The translations under genes were made by a program, and so were the position numbers. Shown here one piece after another: positions 6,825-15,899 of a stretch of 25,191 nt of DNA (position 1 is the first letter of the stretch; each line of letters starts with the position of its first letter). The stretch comes from JBBQKF01 sp038326615 (GTDB lineage: Bacteria > Bacillota > Clostridia > Saccharofermentanales > UBA5734). The notes beneath the pieces are model-generated. The model searched no databases and was not told where the DNA came from. It saw only the letters and a list, made by a program, of their open reading frames with translations. The DNA lies in assembly GCA_038326615.1 (NCBI GenBank), contig JBBQKF010000043.1, forward strand, positions 1 to 25,191, written 5' to 3'.

Positions 6825-8438
6825 TCAGTTATGTTCGTGAATTTCTTCGAGTGCGAGTCCTTTGTTACGATCAATTGCCCATTGAATTCCCCATTCTGAC
6901 TCAAACAAAACAACAGGAGTGTCATCTTGGTCTAAAACGATAAGACTTGTGCTTGTTATTGTAAGCGATTTTGAATCTTTATTTGGTGCATCCTCCGAGA
7001 ATCTTGCCCATCTTGCATGTCTGTAATTTAACGAATAAATTGTAATCGCAACATTATACTCAGACTTCAATCGATGTTCAAGAACTTCTAATTGCAAAAC
7101 GCCAACAACTCCAACAATGTATGTTTCGGTTCCGATATCTGGCTGTTTATAAAGTTGTATTGCACCTTCAAGTGAAAGTTGCTCAATACCTTTAAGGAAT
7201 TGTTTACGCTTCATAGAATCTTTAGGAGCTACTCTTGCAAAATGTTCAGGCGGGAAAACTGGTATGCCTTCGAACTGTAAATTTTTATTAGTCGATGCAA
7301 TGCTGTCGCCTATTCTGAATATGCCAGGATCAAAAACTCCAATTATATCACCGGCATATGCCTCTTCAATTATATTTCTTTCTTGTGCCATGAATTGCTG
7401 TGGCTGTGAAAGTTTGATTATTCTTCCTTCTCTGTTGTGTCTGACTTCAAGCCCCTTTTCGTATTTTCCAGAACAGATTCTTATAAAAGCCATTCTGTCC
7501 CTGTGGTCAGGATTCATATTCGCTTGAATTTTAAAGACAAATCCGCTGAAATAAGATGCGTACGGATCAACAATTTCACTAGTTGTCTTTCTTGAAGAAG
7601 GAGAAGGGGCCATCGAAAGAAAATCCTTGAGAAATGTCTCAACTCCAAAGTTTGTAATTGCACTTCCAAAAAACACTGGTGTAAGTTCACCATTATTAAC
7701 TTTTGCTGAATCGAATGTGTTGCCGGCAATATCAAGAAGTTCGATTTCTGAGATTAATTGTTTATGATGATATTCGCCAATGAGCTTTGTTAGCGAATCA
7801 TCTTCAAGGGAAGTAACTTTAACAGCTACAACACTTGCTCCATGATCTCCTGCTGATGCATCATAAATTTCTATTTGATTTTTGGCACGATTATATACAC
7901 CTTTAAAGTCACCGTCGGTACCTATAGGCCAGTTCATTGGAGTTGCGTGAAGTCCAAGAACCTTTTCTAACTCGTCCATAAGATCAAATGGGTCTTTCGA
8001 TGCTCGGTCCATTTTATTTACAAATGTAAATATCGGGATGCCTCTTTTGCGGCATACTGCAAATAGTTTGATTGTCTGAGGTTCTACGCCTTTTGCACCG
8101 TCAATAAGCATAACTGCAGCATCTGCAGCACAAAGTGTGCGGTATGTGTCTTCAGAGAAATCCTGATGTCCAGGAGTGTCAAGAATATTTATGCAGTATC
8201 CGTCATAATCAAATTGCATTACTGACGATGTTACAGAAATTCCTCTTTGCTTTTCGATTTCCATCCAGTCAGACGTTGCATGCCTTGATGCTTTACGCCC
8301 TTTAACTGTTCCTGCAAGATGAATTGCGCCTCCATAAAGAAGGAGTTTTTCGGTCATTGTTGTTTTTCCTGCGTCAGGGTGCGATATAATTGCAAACGTC
8401 CTGCGCCTTAGTATTTCATTTCTAATTGATGTTTCCAT
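6825..8438 (-). CDS. prfC: Peptide chain release factor 3
   Basis: This is a translational GTPase that removes RF1 or RF2 from the ribosome after peptide release. The G1 loop SHPDAGKTT appears about 17 residues from the start. DTPGHQDFSEDTYR (G3) and NKMDR (G4) follow, and then the RF3-type domains II and III with FRIGDSIAS and GVVGVLQLEVLEHRL. I place the start at ATG 8438, giving METSIRNEILRRRTF and 537 residues, the usual RF3 length. The frame stays open upstream to 8501, but those 21 codons run into the 14-bp tandem repeat and are unlikely to be translated. The ribosome binding site is weak (AGAAAG about 12 bases upstream). The gene lies upstream of marR, with a separate promoter in between. 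Confidence 0.95.
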   Translation of the reverse strand: METSIRNEILRRRTFAIISHPDAGKTTMTEKLLLYGGAIHLAGTVKGRKASRHATSDWMEIEKQRGISVTSSVMQFDYDGYCINILDTPGHQDFSEDTYRTLCAADAAVMLIDGAKGVEPQTIKLFAVCRKRGIPIFTFVNKMDRASKDPFDLMDELEKVLGLHATPMNWPIGTDGDFKGVYNRAKNQIEIYDASAGDHGASVVAVKVTSLEDDSLTKLIGEYHHKQLISEIELLDIAGNTFDSAKVNNGELTPVFFGSAITNFGVETFLKDFLSMAPSPSSRKTTSEIVDPYASYFSGFVFKIQANMNPDHRDRMAFIRICSGKYEKGLEVRHNREGRIIKLSQPQQFMAQERNIIEEAYAGDIIGVFDPGIFRIGDSIASTNKNLQFEGIPVFPPEHFARVAPKDSMKRKQFLKGIEQLSLEGAIQLYKQPDIGTETYIVGVVGVLQLEVLEHRLKSEYNVAITIYSLNYRHARWARFSEDAPNKDSKSLTITSTSLIVLDQDDTPVVLFESEWGIQWAIDRNKGLALEEIHEHN

Positions 8439-8470
8439 ATAATTACCATTCTTTCTGTTTTTGTATTCTG

Positions 8471-8610
8471 CATTCAGTATTTTGCATTCAGTATTTTGCA
8501 TTCAGTATTTTGCATTCAGTATTTTGCATCCTGTATTTTGCATTCAGTATTTTGCATTCAGTACTTTGCATTCAGTATTTTGCATTCAGTATTTTGCATT
8601 CAGTATTTTG
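8471..8610. repeat. 14-bp tandem array, ten copies, upstream of prfC
   Basis: The unit CATTCAGTATTTTG repeats ten times without a break. Copy 5 (CATCCTGTATTTTG, 8527-8540) and copy 7 (CATTCAGTACTTTG, 8555-8568) carry the only changes. There are no spacers, so it is not a CRISPR array. It lies in the prfC 5' region, with its edge 32 bases from the start codon. The rest of the 455-base gap to thrC (8611-8893) holds AT-rich sequence and one clear terminator but no gene that I can see. Confidence 0.97.
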
Positions 8611-8828
8611 CGCTCTTTTTTTGTATGTTATCATTAACTTTTTATAAATGTCTTTAATAACCAATTCTATTTCAATAATATAATCCATAATTCGCAAACA
8701 ACCCGCCAAATATTCAAGTCTTATGTTTTTAATGCTAATTATATCTAATTCATTGATTCCTCCATATAAACACTAATTTCGGATGACAAATCTAATGGTT
8801 TGAAAAACCCTATATTGTTTATAAAAGC

Positions 8829-8877
8829 AAAAAGAGCGGTTGTGCAATAATTACACAAATTTACGCTCTTTTTTTAC
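8829..8877 (-). terminator. Rho-independent terminator after thrC
   Basis: AAAAAGAGCG (8829-8838) pairs with CGCTCTTTTT (8864-8873). Within the loop, TTGTG and CACAA form a second stem. A-tracts on one side and T-tracts on the other make it able to work in both directions. It begins 17 bases after the thrC stop. Confidence 0.85.
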
Positions 8878-8893
8878 AAAATAATATGCTTAG

Positions 8894-10405
8894 TTAGTTT
8901 TCTTTTGCTAAAATATTATAAACGGTTTCCTCCATTTTTGCTTTAGGTATAAGGGTCGTGTGGTTTATTGGTTTCTTATTAAGACCGTTTAGTCCTTGTG
9001 GAATTTCCATTCCAATTTCGGCTGAAAGTTCACGAAGTAAAACCTCTTCGCTCCTTCCTTTGCTATATCCGTTGCCAAAAATTGCATCACATACAGCCCC
9101 CGGAAATTTAAATGGGCTTGCTGTTGCAACAAAGACTGTTTTTGATTCATCCCCGGATCTTGCATAATATCTCTCGTAAACATTGAACCCCACCGCAGTA
9201 TGAGTGTCTACGCATGTATCGCAACGGTCATAAACTTCACGAATTGTCTTAATTATGCCCGTTTCGTCAGCAAAGCCACCCACAAATTTTTCTTGAAGCT
9301 TCTTTAATGTTACAGGGTCAACCGTATAGCTTCCCTGACTTCTTAAATCATCCATCCATTTTGCAACCTTCACATAATCATGATCAGCAATTTCGAACAA
9401 TAGTCTTTCGAGATTACTTGAAACAAGAATATCCATTGAAGGCGTGTTTGTTTTATAAAATTCTCTTTTGCGGTCATATGTTCCATTTCTGAAAAAATCA
9501 GATAAAACTTTATTCCGGTTTGAAGAACAGATTAATTTATTAACCGGAAGGCCCATTTTCATTGCATACCAGGCGGATAGAATATTTCCAAAGTTTCCTG
9601 TTGGAACTACAATATTTATTTTATCACCCATTGCAATTTTCTCTTTTGATAATAATGCTGCATATGATGAGAAATAATATACAATTTGTGGAGCCAGCCT
9701 TCCCCAGTTTATTGAATTAGCAGAGGAAAGTAAAATTTTATGTTCTTTAAGTTTTTGTTCAAATGAATTATCGCCAAAAATCGACTTGACGCCACCTTGT
9801 GCATCATCAAAAGTCCCATCAACAGCAACAACTGAAAGATTGTCACCCTCTTGAGTAACCATTTGAAGTTTCTGTATGTCACTTACACCTTTTGATGGAT
9901 AGAAAACTATTACTTTCGTTCCCTCAACATCTTTAAATCCTTCTAAAGCAGCTTTCCCTGTATCCCCTGATGTTGCAGTAAGAATACAGATTGTTGATTT
10001 TTCACCAGTCTTTTTAATTGAGGCAGTCATAAAATGAGGAAGAATCTGTAATGCCATATCTTTAAATGCAGATGTTGGCCCATGGAATAATTCCAGAATG
10101 TGCTCTCTGTCATTATATTTGTTTAATTGCACGAGTGGAGCTGGATTCTCTCCAAATTTCTCTTCGGTATAGGCATCTGCAACAAATCTTGCTATTTCAA
10201 TGCGAGAAAAGTCATCAAATAGTTCTGAAAGAACTTCCAATGCTATCTGCTGATATGTCATACCAGCCATCATCGCAATTGTTTCATCGGAAATTTGGGG
10301 TATACTACTTGGAACCAAAAGCCCCCCATCAGGTGCTATCCCTTGTTTTATTGCCATTGCGGAATCAAATCCGTCGTTACCACCTCTTGTGCTTATATAA
10401 TTCAT
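8894..10405 (-). CDS. thrC: Threonine synthase
   Basis: This PLP enzyme converts O-phosphohomoserine to threonine in the last step of threonine synthesis. The 503-residue protein begins with the family-typical MNYISTRGG and APDGGLLVP. The PLP lysine is Lys115 in HGPTSAFKDMALQ. ATSGDTGKAALEGF and VPTGNFGNILSAWYAMKMGLP, which bind the cofactor phosphate, follow. Length matches the long (class with N-terminal extension) threonine synthases. The start is ATG at 10405, with GAGGA 9 bases upstream. The preceding gene, encoding the TPR protein, ends 120 bases upstream on the same strand, and a terminator follows thrC. No homoserine dehydrogenase or kinase gene is in the window. Confidence 0.96.
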   Translation of the reverse strand: MNYISTRGGNDGFDSAMAIKQGIAPDGGLLVPSSIPQISDETIAMMAGMTYQQIALEVLSELFDDFSRIEIARFVADAYTEEKFGENPAPLVQLNKYNDREHILELFHGPTSAFKDMALQILPHFMTASIKKTGEKSTICILTATSGDTGKAALEGFKDVEGTKVIVFYPSKGVSDIQKLQMVTQEGDNLSVVAVDGTFDDAQGGVKSIFGDNSFEQKLKEHKILLSSANSINWGRLAPQIVYYFSSYAALLSKEKIAMGDKINIVVPTGNFGNILSAWYAMKMGLPVNKLICSSNRNKVLSDFFRNGTYDRKREFYKTNTPSMDILVSSNLERLLFEIADHDYVKVAKWMDDLRSQGSYTVDPVTLKKLQEKFVGGFADETGIIKTIREVYDRCDTCVDTHTAVGFNVYERYYARSGDESKTVFVATASPFKFPGAVCDAIFGNGYSKGRSEEVLLRELSAEIGMEIPQGLNGLNKKPINHTTLIPKAKMEETVYNILAKEN

Positions 10406-10525
10406 TATTATCTGTCCTCATTTCTGAAAGTGTTTTATCTATATTCGTTTATCGCTGAATAACTGATTTAGATTAAATTTTATTCTTGTTGGTATTTTAC
10501 TTTATTGGTTTATTACCTTGTTTAT

Positions 10526-11854
10526 TTATTCCTTTATTTCACCGGTCGGCTTAATTCTTCCGGCAGCCCAGCCTGCTACATCGGTTCCTGGGAATTTTTT
10601 TACAACATACTGAAAATACTTATTTGCATCAGCTATCTGACCAGCTTCTGCATATGCTTTACCAAGGTTATATGCATTCCCGCCATCCAAATAATCAGGA
10701 TTTATATCATAAACTTTAAGGAAAAGAACTATTGCCTCCTGATAAGCTTTGACAGAAACCTTTGCCTTTGCCTGACTATAGAAAGGATAACAAGCGGCGT
10801 TGACAATATTTTTAATCAACAAAGAGGCTTTGGCCATTATTTCGCCTGCGTTCATTGTAAGCGTAGGTGCAGTTGCATTTTCGTCAATGCCCAAAAGAGC
10901 TGTGGTTGCTTTTGTTATTAGCTGCATAACTTTTTTGGGATCTGTCTTCCCAATCTTCTCGGCCTGTTGGATAGACTGAGCTGCAAGTACAATTTTGTCA
11001 TTTATTGTAGGGGCTGTTGAAGGGGTGGGGATTGCAGCAGTTGGTGATACTAAAGAAGCTTCAGAACTTGATTGTATTGCCAATGAGGGCGTTGGGTAAA
11101 ACGTACCGTCATAATCTTTTAGGATTTTTTCAATTGCCGAATTTGTTTTCTCCTCATTGTTTAAACGATCCAGAATCCATTCAAGTTTGGTTTCTGCTTT
11201 ATTACCCGAATTCCTGAAGTTATCTATTGCTTTCGGGACAAATACATAAAGAACAATCCCTATTCCTACAATAAAAAGAACACTTATAGTAATGATTCCT
11301 ACTTTGACCCAGTTGATATCCATTCTCTCGTCTACAAATGTTTCCTTTACCTGGGGGCTTGAATTGCTGTTCATTACATCTCGTTTTTCTTTATCTGAGG
11401 CAACCTTAACTTTTTTCCATTTGCCTGGAGTTGCGGCTATTATTTCTGGAGATGAATTAATTGGATATTTTGGACGATTTAGTTTAAATTCAGGATTTGC
11501 TTGTTGAAAATCAATTGTCTCCTGCGAGCTTTTCAAATATTGCTCGAGCTTTGTTACAAATCCTATTTGCAATGATGAAAGTGATGCTTTACGAAAGTTT
11601 TTTAGTGCCTCGATGGGCTGATTTTCTTGCATTTGACAACAACCTAAAAGTATTGCAGCCTGTCCCATTTCGGGGTAAAGCACAACAAGTTTTCGCAGCT
11701 CAATTATCGCAATGTCCAAACTGTCATTTTGCGCGTTTTTAAGAGCTTTCTCATATTTAGTGACAGCAAGACTAGCTTCCTTCGCAGAAATGTCAAGTCC
11801 ACTCTCCTTTAATTCAAATGGTGGAAACGAATTGATCTCACTTAGCCAATCCAT
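10526..11854 (-). CDS. Single-pass membrane protein with TPR-like regions
   Basis: I start this at ATG 11854, giving MDWLSEINSFPPFEL and 442 residues. A strong AGGAGGAA lies 5 bases upstream, and the longer reading from 11881 would overlap folC. The N-terminal 110 residues contain a TPR-like helical pair (LDIAIIELRKLVVLYPEMGQ, then PIEALKNFRKASL). A polar linker follows, then one membrane segment at about 182-206 (VGIITISVLFIVGIGIVLYV), and then a C-terminal part ending in another TPR-like unit (NAYNLGKAYAEAGQIADANK). The layout suggests a cytoplasmic N-terminal scaffold and an external C-terminal scaffold. The ribosome binding site overlaps the folC stop codon, so translation is probably coupled to folC. 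The function is unknown; it may be a cell-envelope or division-related scaffold, which is a guess. Confidence 0.8.
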   Translation of the reverse strand: MDWLSEINSFPPFELKESGLDISAKEASLAVTKYEKALKNAQNDSLDIAIIELRKLVVLYPEMGQAAILLGCCQMQENQPIEALKNFRKASLSSLQIGFVTKLEQYLKSSQETIDFQQANPEFKLNRPKYPINSSPEIIAATPGKWKKVKVASDKEKRDVMNSNSSPQVKETFVDERMDINWVKVGIITISVLFIVGIGIVLYVFVPKAIDNFRNSGNKAETKLEWILDRLNNEEKTNSAIEKILKDYDGTFYPTPSLAIQSSSEASLVSPTAAIPTPSTAPTINDKIVLAAQSIQQAEKIGKTDPKKVMQLITKATTALLGIDENATAPTLTMNAGEIMAKASLLIKNIVNAACYPFYSQAKAKVSVKAYQEAIVLFLKVYDINPDYLDGGNAYNLGKAYAEAGQIADANKYFQYVVKKFPGTDVAGWAAGRIKPTGEIKE

Positions 11855-11865
11855 TGAACTTCCTC

Positions 11866-13434
11866 CTAATTTAGTGCGCACATTATTTTCTTACGTATTT
11901 CGCCAGCCATATAGAGTGACCCAAATGCTACAAATACAGCTCCTTTAGCAATAGTATATTCGAGTGCTTCTTTAAGCATGACAGCCACATTATCGTTGTA
12001 ATACACCTTAGCTAATCTATTATAACTGCTTTGTGGCAAAAAGTCCAAGATTTCCGATGTTGTTTTTGCTAAAAGCGATGACGAAATTGCCCTTGGATTG
12101 TCAGGACGGGTACAAAACACTGCTTCAACTTTATAGTCACCAAAATTAAGTAGTTGAGAAATCATTTTTTCGAATTCTTTATCCTGAAGTACACCACACA
12201 AAAAAACTATTTTTGACCCTCCACAAAGTTTACTTAAAGTATCACTTAAAGCCTTTGCTCCTTGCATGTTATGTCCACCATCAAGAAATGCTAATGGAGA
12301 ATTTTCTCTAAGAAGCTCCATCCTTGCAGGCCACTTTGTAAGACTGATTCCTTTTCTAATTGCCTCAATCGAAACAAGGTCTAATAAACTTTCGATTACA
12401 ACAGCACAATTCATAGGTTGATAAATTCCAAGAAGCGGGGTGAAAAATTCAATATAATCCTCAGAAGTTTGATTGTTATGAATATCGCTGCTTCTTAAAC
12501 TTTCCATATAATCTTCATTTGAAAAACAATCTTCACTTTTAACATAATCATTGTTATTACTTTTATTCTGATTAGTATAGCTTAAATTAAAATCACAATC
12601 AAATTGGTTTAACCCTATGGTTTCTTTGCGCTTCCTTGGAAAAAACAAGAACTTTTGTCCTTCAAGGTTATACTGCGTAACACAAATTTTGTCAGTTCCA
12701 ACTAATTCGAATGATTTGGTGTTTTTTTCTTTAGCTTGTTTTTTAAAAACGGCAAGAATCTTATCCGCTTCTTCTCCACTCGTGTATGCCTTTGGGTCAT
12801 AGACAACAACATCCGCACCAGCTTTTATTATTCCTGCCTTCTCAAATGAAATCTCTTCAATTGTATTACCGAGACGATCCATATGGTCATAACCAATTGC
12901 AGTTATGACGCACTTTATTGGATTTAAAATTATATTGGTTGAATCAAGCCTTCCTCCGAGACCAGTTTCCAGAACAACAAAATCGCAATTCTTATCTTCA
13001 TAGTGCATAAAAGCTGCGGCTGTTACTAACTCAAACTCCGTAGGGTGTTCAAATCCTTCGTCAAGCATTATATCAACACATTTTTTTATTAAAGTAATGT
13101 ATATGGAAAAATCTTCATCGCTGATTTCGCCTTCTTCTTCATTTGTGCTAAATCTTAACAGTCCTTCTTCACCGTCAATAATTCTTATCCGCTCAGAGAA
13201 TCGCTCAATAAAAGGCGATGTATATACTCCTGTACGAAAATCTTCTGCAGCAAGGCAATTAGCAATCATTGTTGTTGCCGATCCTTTGCCATTTGTTCCG
13301 GCAATATGAATATATTTAATGTTCTTTCCAGGATTTCCCAAAAGATCCATTAATTTTACCATTCGGTCAAGTCCAAGCTTGCTACCAAATTTCATTGATT
13401 GTTCAAGAAAATCTCTTGCTTGATTGTAATCCAA
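11866..13434 (-). CDS. folC: Bifunctional folylpolyglutamate/dihydrofolate synthase
   Basis: This Mur-ligase-fold enzyme adds glutamate to folates, and often to dihydropteroate. GTNGKGS, the ATP loop, is at residues 46-52. TSPFIERFSERI (73-84), VLETGLGGRLDSTN (154-167), AIGYDHMDRLG (179-189) and the C-terminal LDGGHN all match FolC. At 522 residues it is about 90 longer than typical. The excess lies mainly at about residues 268-328, a polar stretch rich in Asn, Ser, Asp and Tyr, between the central and C-terminal domains. The start is TTG at 13434, with GGAGGAG 7 bases upstream; no ATG is nearby. The TPR gene follows after 11 bases and shares regulatory sequence with the folC stop. Upstream lie two tandem-repeat arrays. 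Confidence 0.94.
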   Translation of the reverse strand: MDYNQARDFLEQSMKFGSKLGLDRMVKLMDLLGNPGKNIKYIHIAGTNGKGSATTMIANCLAAEDFRTGVYTSPFIERFSERIRIIDGEEGLLRFSTNEEEGEISDEDFSIYITLIKKCVDIMLDEGFEHPTEFELVTAAAFMHYEDKNCDFVVLETGLGGRLDSTNIILNPIKCVITAIGYDHMDRLGNTIEEISFEKAGIIKAGADVVVYDPKAYTSGEEADKILAVFKKQAKEKNTKSFELVGTDKICVTQYNLEGQKFLFFPRKRKETIGLNQFDCDFNLSYTNQNKSNNNDYVKSEDCFSNEDYMESLRSSDIHNNQTSEDYIEFFTPLLGIYQPMNCAVVIESLLDLVSIEAIRKGISLTKWPARMELLRENSPLAFLDGGHNMQGAKALSDTLSKLCGGSKIVFLCGVLQDKEFEKMISQLLNFGDYKVEAVFCTRPDNPRAISSSLLAKTTSEILDFLPQSSYNRLAKVYYNDNVAVMLKEALEYTIAKGAVFVAFGSLYMAGEIRKKIMCALN

Positions 13435-13486
13435 ATTCTTTCTCCTCCGGGACGATTTATTGTAGTTGACTGCTTTTTGATAAATT

Positions 13487-13598
13487 ATTTTTTGTAGATT
13501 GTTTTTTGTAGATTGTTTTTTGTAGATTGTTTTTTGTAGATTGTTTTTTGTAGATTGTTTTTTGTAGATTGTTTTTTGTAGATTGTTTTTTGTAGATT
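13487..13598. repeat. 14-bp tandem array, eight copies, upstream of folC
   Basis: GTTTTTTGTAGATT repeats seven times exactly (13501-13598), and one more copy at 13487-13500 differs only in its first base. The array begins about 50 bases from the folC start. The minus-strand frame through it yields a low-complexity peptide (KKQSTKNNLQKTIY repeated) that is not a credible gene. With the next array it fills most of the 337-base gap between gtrA and folC. Confidence 0.97.
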
Positions 13599-13687
13599 GT
13601 TTTAAACTGCATTTTATATATATTGTTTAAAAGATTGTTCAATTGCCTTTTACATTGTTTTGTAGATTACTTTGTAGTTTGTATTTT

Positions 13688-13764
13688 ACATTGCTTTTTT
13701 ACTTTGCTTTTTTACATTGCTTTTTTACTTTGCTTTTTTACTTTGCTTTTTTACATTGCTTTTT
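13688..13764. repeat. 13-bp tandem array, about six copies
   Basis: ACATTGCTTTTTT and ACTTTGCTTTTTT, differing at one base, follow each other in the order a-t-a-t-t-a, and the last copy is one base short. The array ends 7 bases before the stop codon of the GtrA-family gene. The unit is unrelated in sequence to the 14-bp array beside it, though both are T-rich on this strand. Confidence 0.95.
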
Positions 13765-13771
13765 AGAAAAA

Positions 13772-14251
13772 TTATTTCTTGGCAAAAACAAATAGTTTAC
13801 TCGCTATATAGTTTGCAACAAGAACTCCAACTGTTGAAATGATCTTGAACCAGGATATTTCAAAAATAACAAGGTTAAGTTTTGCGGTAAAATTTAAAAT
13901 ATTATAAAGCAGATATACCATTCCATATTCAAAAATCAAGGAGACAAGTATTCTGGCACTGAAAAATTTGTACATTTCTGTCCAGAAAGACCCGGTAGAA
14001 TCAAAAACGAATGAACGGTTTGTTATATAAGCAAAAAGGATCGCAAGCAATATTGCCGGTAGGTTCGATACGTACCAATTGCTTTGACCAAGTGTCATTT
14101 CAAGAATTGTAAACACAATAATATTAACAAGAGTAGTAAGAACACCGAAAAAAAGATAGGCTAGTAATTCATAATACTTTTTTATGAGACTAAATATTCT
14201 ATTATCCTCATGTTTAGAAAGCCAAATCATTATTTTTTGCTTATTTCGCAC
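13772..14251 (-). CDS. GtrA-family membrane protein
   Basis: The 159-residue protein has four predicted membrane helices, at about residues 30-50, 60-77, 97-115 and 132-152. It also has the two GtrA-type signatures, AYITNRSFVF in the middle and NYIASKLFVF at the C-terminus. GtrA proteins are thought to help move lipid-linked sugars (such as undecaprenyl-phosphate-glucose) across the membrane for decoration of surface polysaccharide or teichoic acid. The start is GTG at 14251, with GGAGG 7 bases upstream. No glycosyltransferase partner gene is adjacent. It follows the cohesin-like gene on the same strand after 231 bases of mostly repetitive DNA, so any link with surface glycan work is by neighbourhood only. 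Confidence 0.9.
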   Translation of the reverse strand: MRNKQKIMIWLSKHEDNRIFSLIKKYYELLAYLFFGVLTTLVNIIVFTILEMTLGQSNWYVSNLPAILLAILFAYITNRSFVFDSTGSFWTEMYKFFSARILVSLIFEYGMVYLLYNILNFTAKLNLVIFEISWFKIISTVGVLVANYIASKLFVFAKK

Positions 14252-14342
14252 CTATTGTCCTCCTTGTGTAATAACGTTGTAGTCAATATTAAAAAATCAA
14301 GTCCGCATGTCTTGTGTTTCAATGATGTTTCAATGATGTTTT

Positions 14343-14415
14343 AAGGTTGTTTTAAGGTTGTTTTTCAAATTAATTTTGCAAGGTTGTTTTAAGGTTGTTT
14401 TTCAAATTAATTTTG
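14343..14415. repeat. 36-bp direct repeat, two copies one base apart
   Basis: A 36-bp unit at 14343-14378, made of AAGGTTGTTTT twice followed by TCAAATTAATTTTG, is repeated exactly at 14380-14415. Just before it, ATGTTTCA repeats with 11-base spacing (14320-14340). It fills much of the gap between the cohesin-like gene and gtrA. Confidence 0.9.
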
Positions 14416-14482
14416 TGAAGAATTATTATATATAAATCTTTATTTTCCACCGTTAGTATCAGTGATTATTTTGTTTGTAATT

Positions 14483-15613
14483 TTAAAGACGCCTTATTTT
14501 TACAACCTTTTTGTGCTCACCTGCTCTTTCGATTATCATCCAGATAAGAGCTGCAAGAGTTATGAGAAATAAACCCATAAATATGAGTGCTATATTCTTC
14601 CAGTTATCTGTTGCTCCTTTTGGGGTGTTATCTGGAAGAGATGAAGAAACTGGTGGTGTGGTAGGTGTGATTTCAATCGGTTCTTGTGTTGGTTCAAGCG
14701 TAGGTTCTTCAGTAACTGTTGGCTCTATTGTTGGGGTTGCTTCCGGAGAAAGTCTGACAACAGTAATCGTATAAATTTTAATTACATCCGGATCTTGAGC
14801 TTTGACGCTAATTGTGACTTTGTTTTCGCCATATTTAAGATCTTTACCTCCGGATATGCTTATCTTTGCTAGTGTCGAAGCAGATTTTGCAGTAACGTCT
14901 ATGGAAGTTGTCTCTACTGGAACTTCTAATGAATACTTGGTAACATCTTTTGAAAATGCTGGGTTTAATGTTCCTGCTCCCGCAGATATTCCTGAAAGGT
15001 AAGCATTTGTTTCAAGTCTTGGTTCAACAGAGACAGTTTTTGGGGAAATTATTGTTGCAGGAACCTCTACGGGACCACTATTTGTATTTTGTGCAATTGT
15101 CGGATTACTTATAAAAAAGCTTGCAGTACCAATCTTTGCAGCATCTTTTACGCTAAATGCAAATGTTATTAAGGATGTCTCCGCACCTTTGGTTTGAATA
15201 GGCGCTGTCTGATCTGGATCGTTTCCTAGTATTGTTATAACTCCATTAGCCACGCTTGCACTTAGGTCAAAACTTACAGGAACTCCTGAAGGTTTTGTTA
15301 TTTTGGGAGCTGAGACTGCTGTGACAAGGTCAAACCTTGTTGTATCATAATGGATTTCCGCATCAAAAGACGTAATTGCAAGACTTGAATTGGGGCGCAC
15401 CTTAAATGTTAATGTGAAAGTCTTTCCTATATTTAGAACGGATTTATTCAATGCAAGATATACATCAACACTTGACCCTTCCGCATATACTGGAACTGTG
15501 AGCGCTTTTGGTATTCCAAAAATTAAAGCACAAAGCAAAATTAGTGTCATGAGCACTTTTGAAAGTTTGCTCGTATGTCTTTTGTGATTTCCGTCTTCGT
15601 TGTATTCTATCAT
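14483..15613 (-). CDS. Membrane-anchored cohesin-like protein with cadherin-like domain
   Basis: The 376-residue protein has an N-terminal signal peptide (hydrophobic core about 19-40, possible cleavage after VYA at 44). A cohesin-like beta domain follows at about 48-195, with FDAEIHYDTTRFDLV, GVITILGND and LITFAFSVKDAAKIGTASF in cohesin order. A cadherin-like beta-sandwich module (PF12733 type) lies at about 202-287. A Pro/Thr/Glu linker (290-335), a membrane helix (about 339-361) and a short basic tail (HKKVVKIRRL) complete it. The chain would be exported and fixed in the membrane with the cohesin domain outside. The gene upstream encodes a dockerin-bearing hydrolase, so the two products may bind each other. 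Cohesin folds vary, and real dockerin binding cannot be proved from sequence. Confidence 0.8.
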   Translation of the reverse strand: MIEYNEDGNHKRHTSKLSKVLMTLILLCALIFGIPKALTVPVYAEGSSVDVYLALNKSVLNIGKTFTLTFKVRPNSSLAITSFDAEIHYDTTRFDLVTAVSAPKITKPSGVPVSFDLSASVANGVITILGNDPDQTAPIQTKGAETSLITFAFSVKDAAKIGTASFFISNPTIAQNTNSGPVEVPATIISPKTVSVEPRLETNAYLSGISAGAGTLNPAFSKDVTKYSLEVPVETTSIDVTAKSASTLAKISISGGKDLKYGENKVTISVKAQDPDVIKIYTITVVRLSPEATPTIEPTVTEEPTLEPTQEPIEITPTTPPVSSSLPDNTPKGATDNWKNIALIFMGLFLITLAALIWMIIERAGEHKKVVKIRRL

Positions 15614-15899
15614 TGTTTTATTTCCGCCTTACTATTTGATTTATATTATGCTTTCTCTTATTTTATTCACATTTTTCTTTTATCCTATTATGCAATGAAT
15701 CCTTTGATTCCCAATCGCTTGTCCTCTTTAAACCTAAATGCAATAATATTATTAATTTGTATTAAACATTTTACATTTTCTTCTTACATCTTTAATATTT
15801 CTTTTTGCCATTCCTAAATCCATTAATCTTTACTTTCTTATTAATTCATATTCTAATATCTCAAATTGTTTTCATGCTTGACAATTTTTATTCCTCGGC

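Noticed and set aside
8439..8501. N-terminal extension of prfC by 21 codons
   Set aside because: It runs into the 14-bp tandem repeat, RF3 homologues begin near METSIRNEI, and the product from 8438 already has the usual length.
8471..8610. CRISPR-like array
   Set aside because: The repeats are directly adjacent, with no unique spacers, and there are no cas genes in the window.
8426..8647. 73-residue plus-strand ORF rich in Phe and Cys
   Set aside because: It is a by-product of the 14-bp array, which stays open in several frames because its unit has no stop there.
11855..11881. Longer start for the TPR protein overlapping folC
   Set aside because: AGGAGGAA with 5-base spacing marks ATG 11854, and the earlier start has no ribosome site.
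13457..13642. 61-residue minus-strand ORF
   Set aside because: It is the translation of the 14-bp array (a 14-residue repeat of Lys, Gln, Asn and Thr), without domain features.
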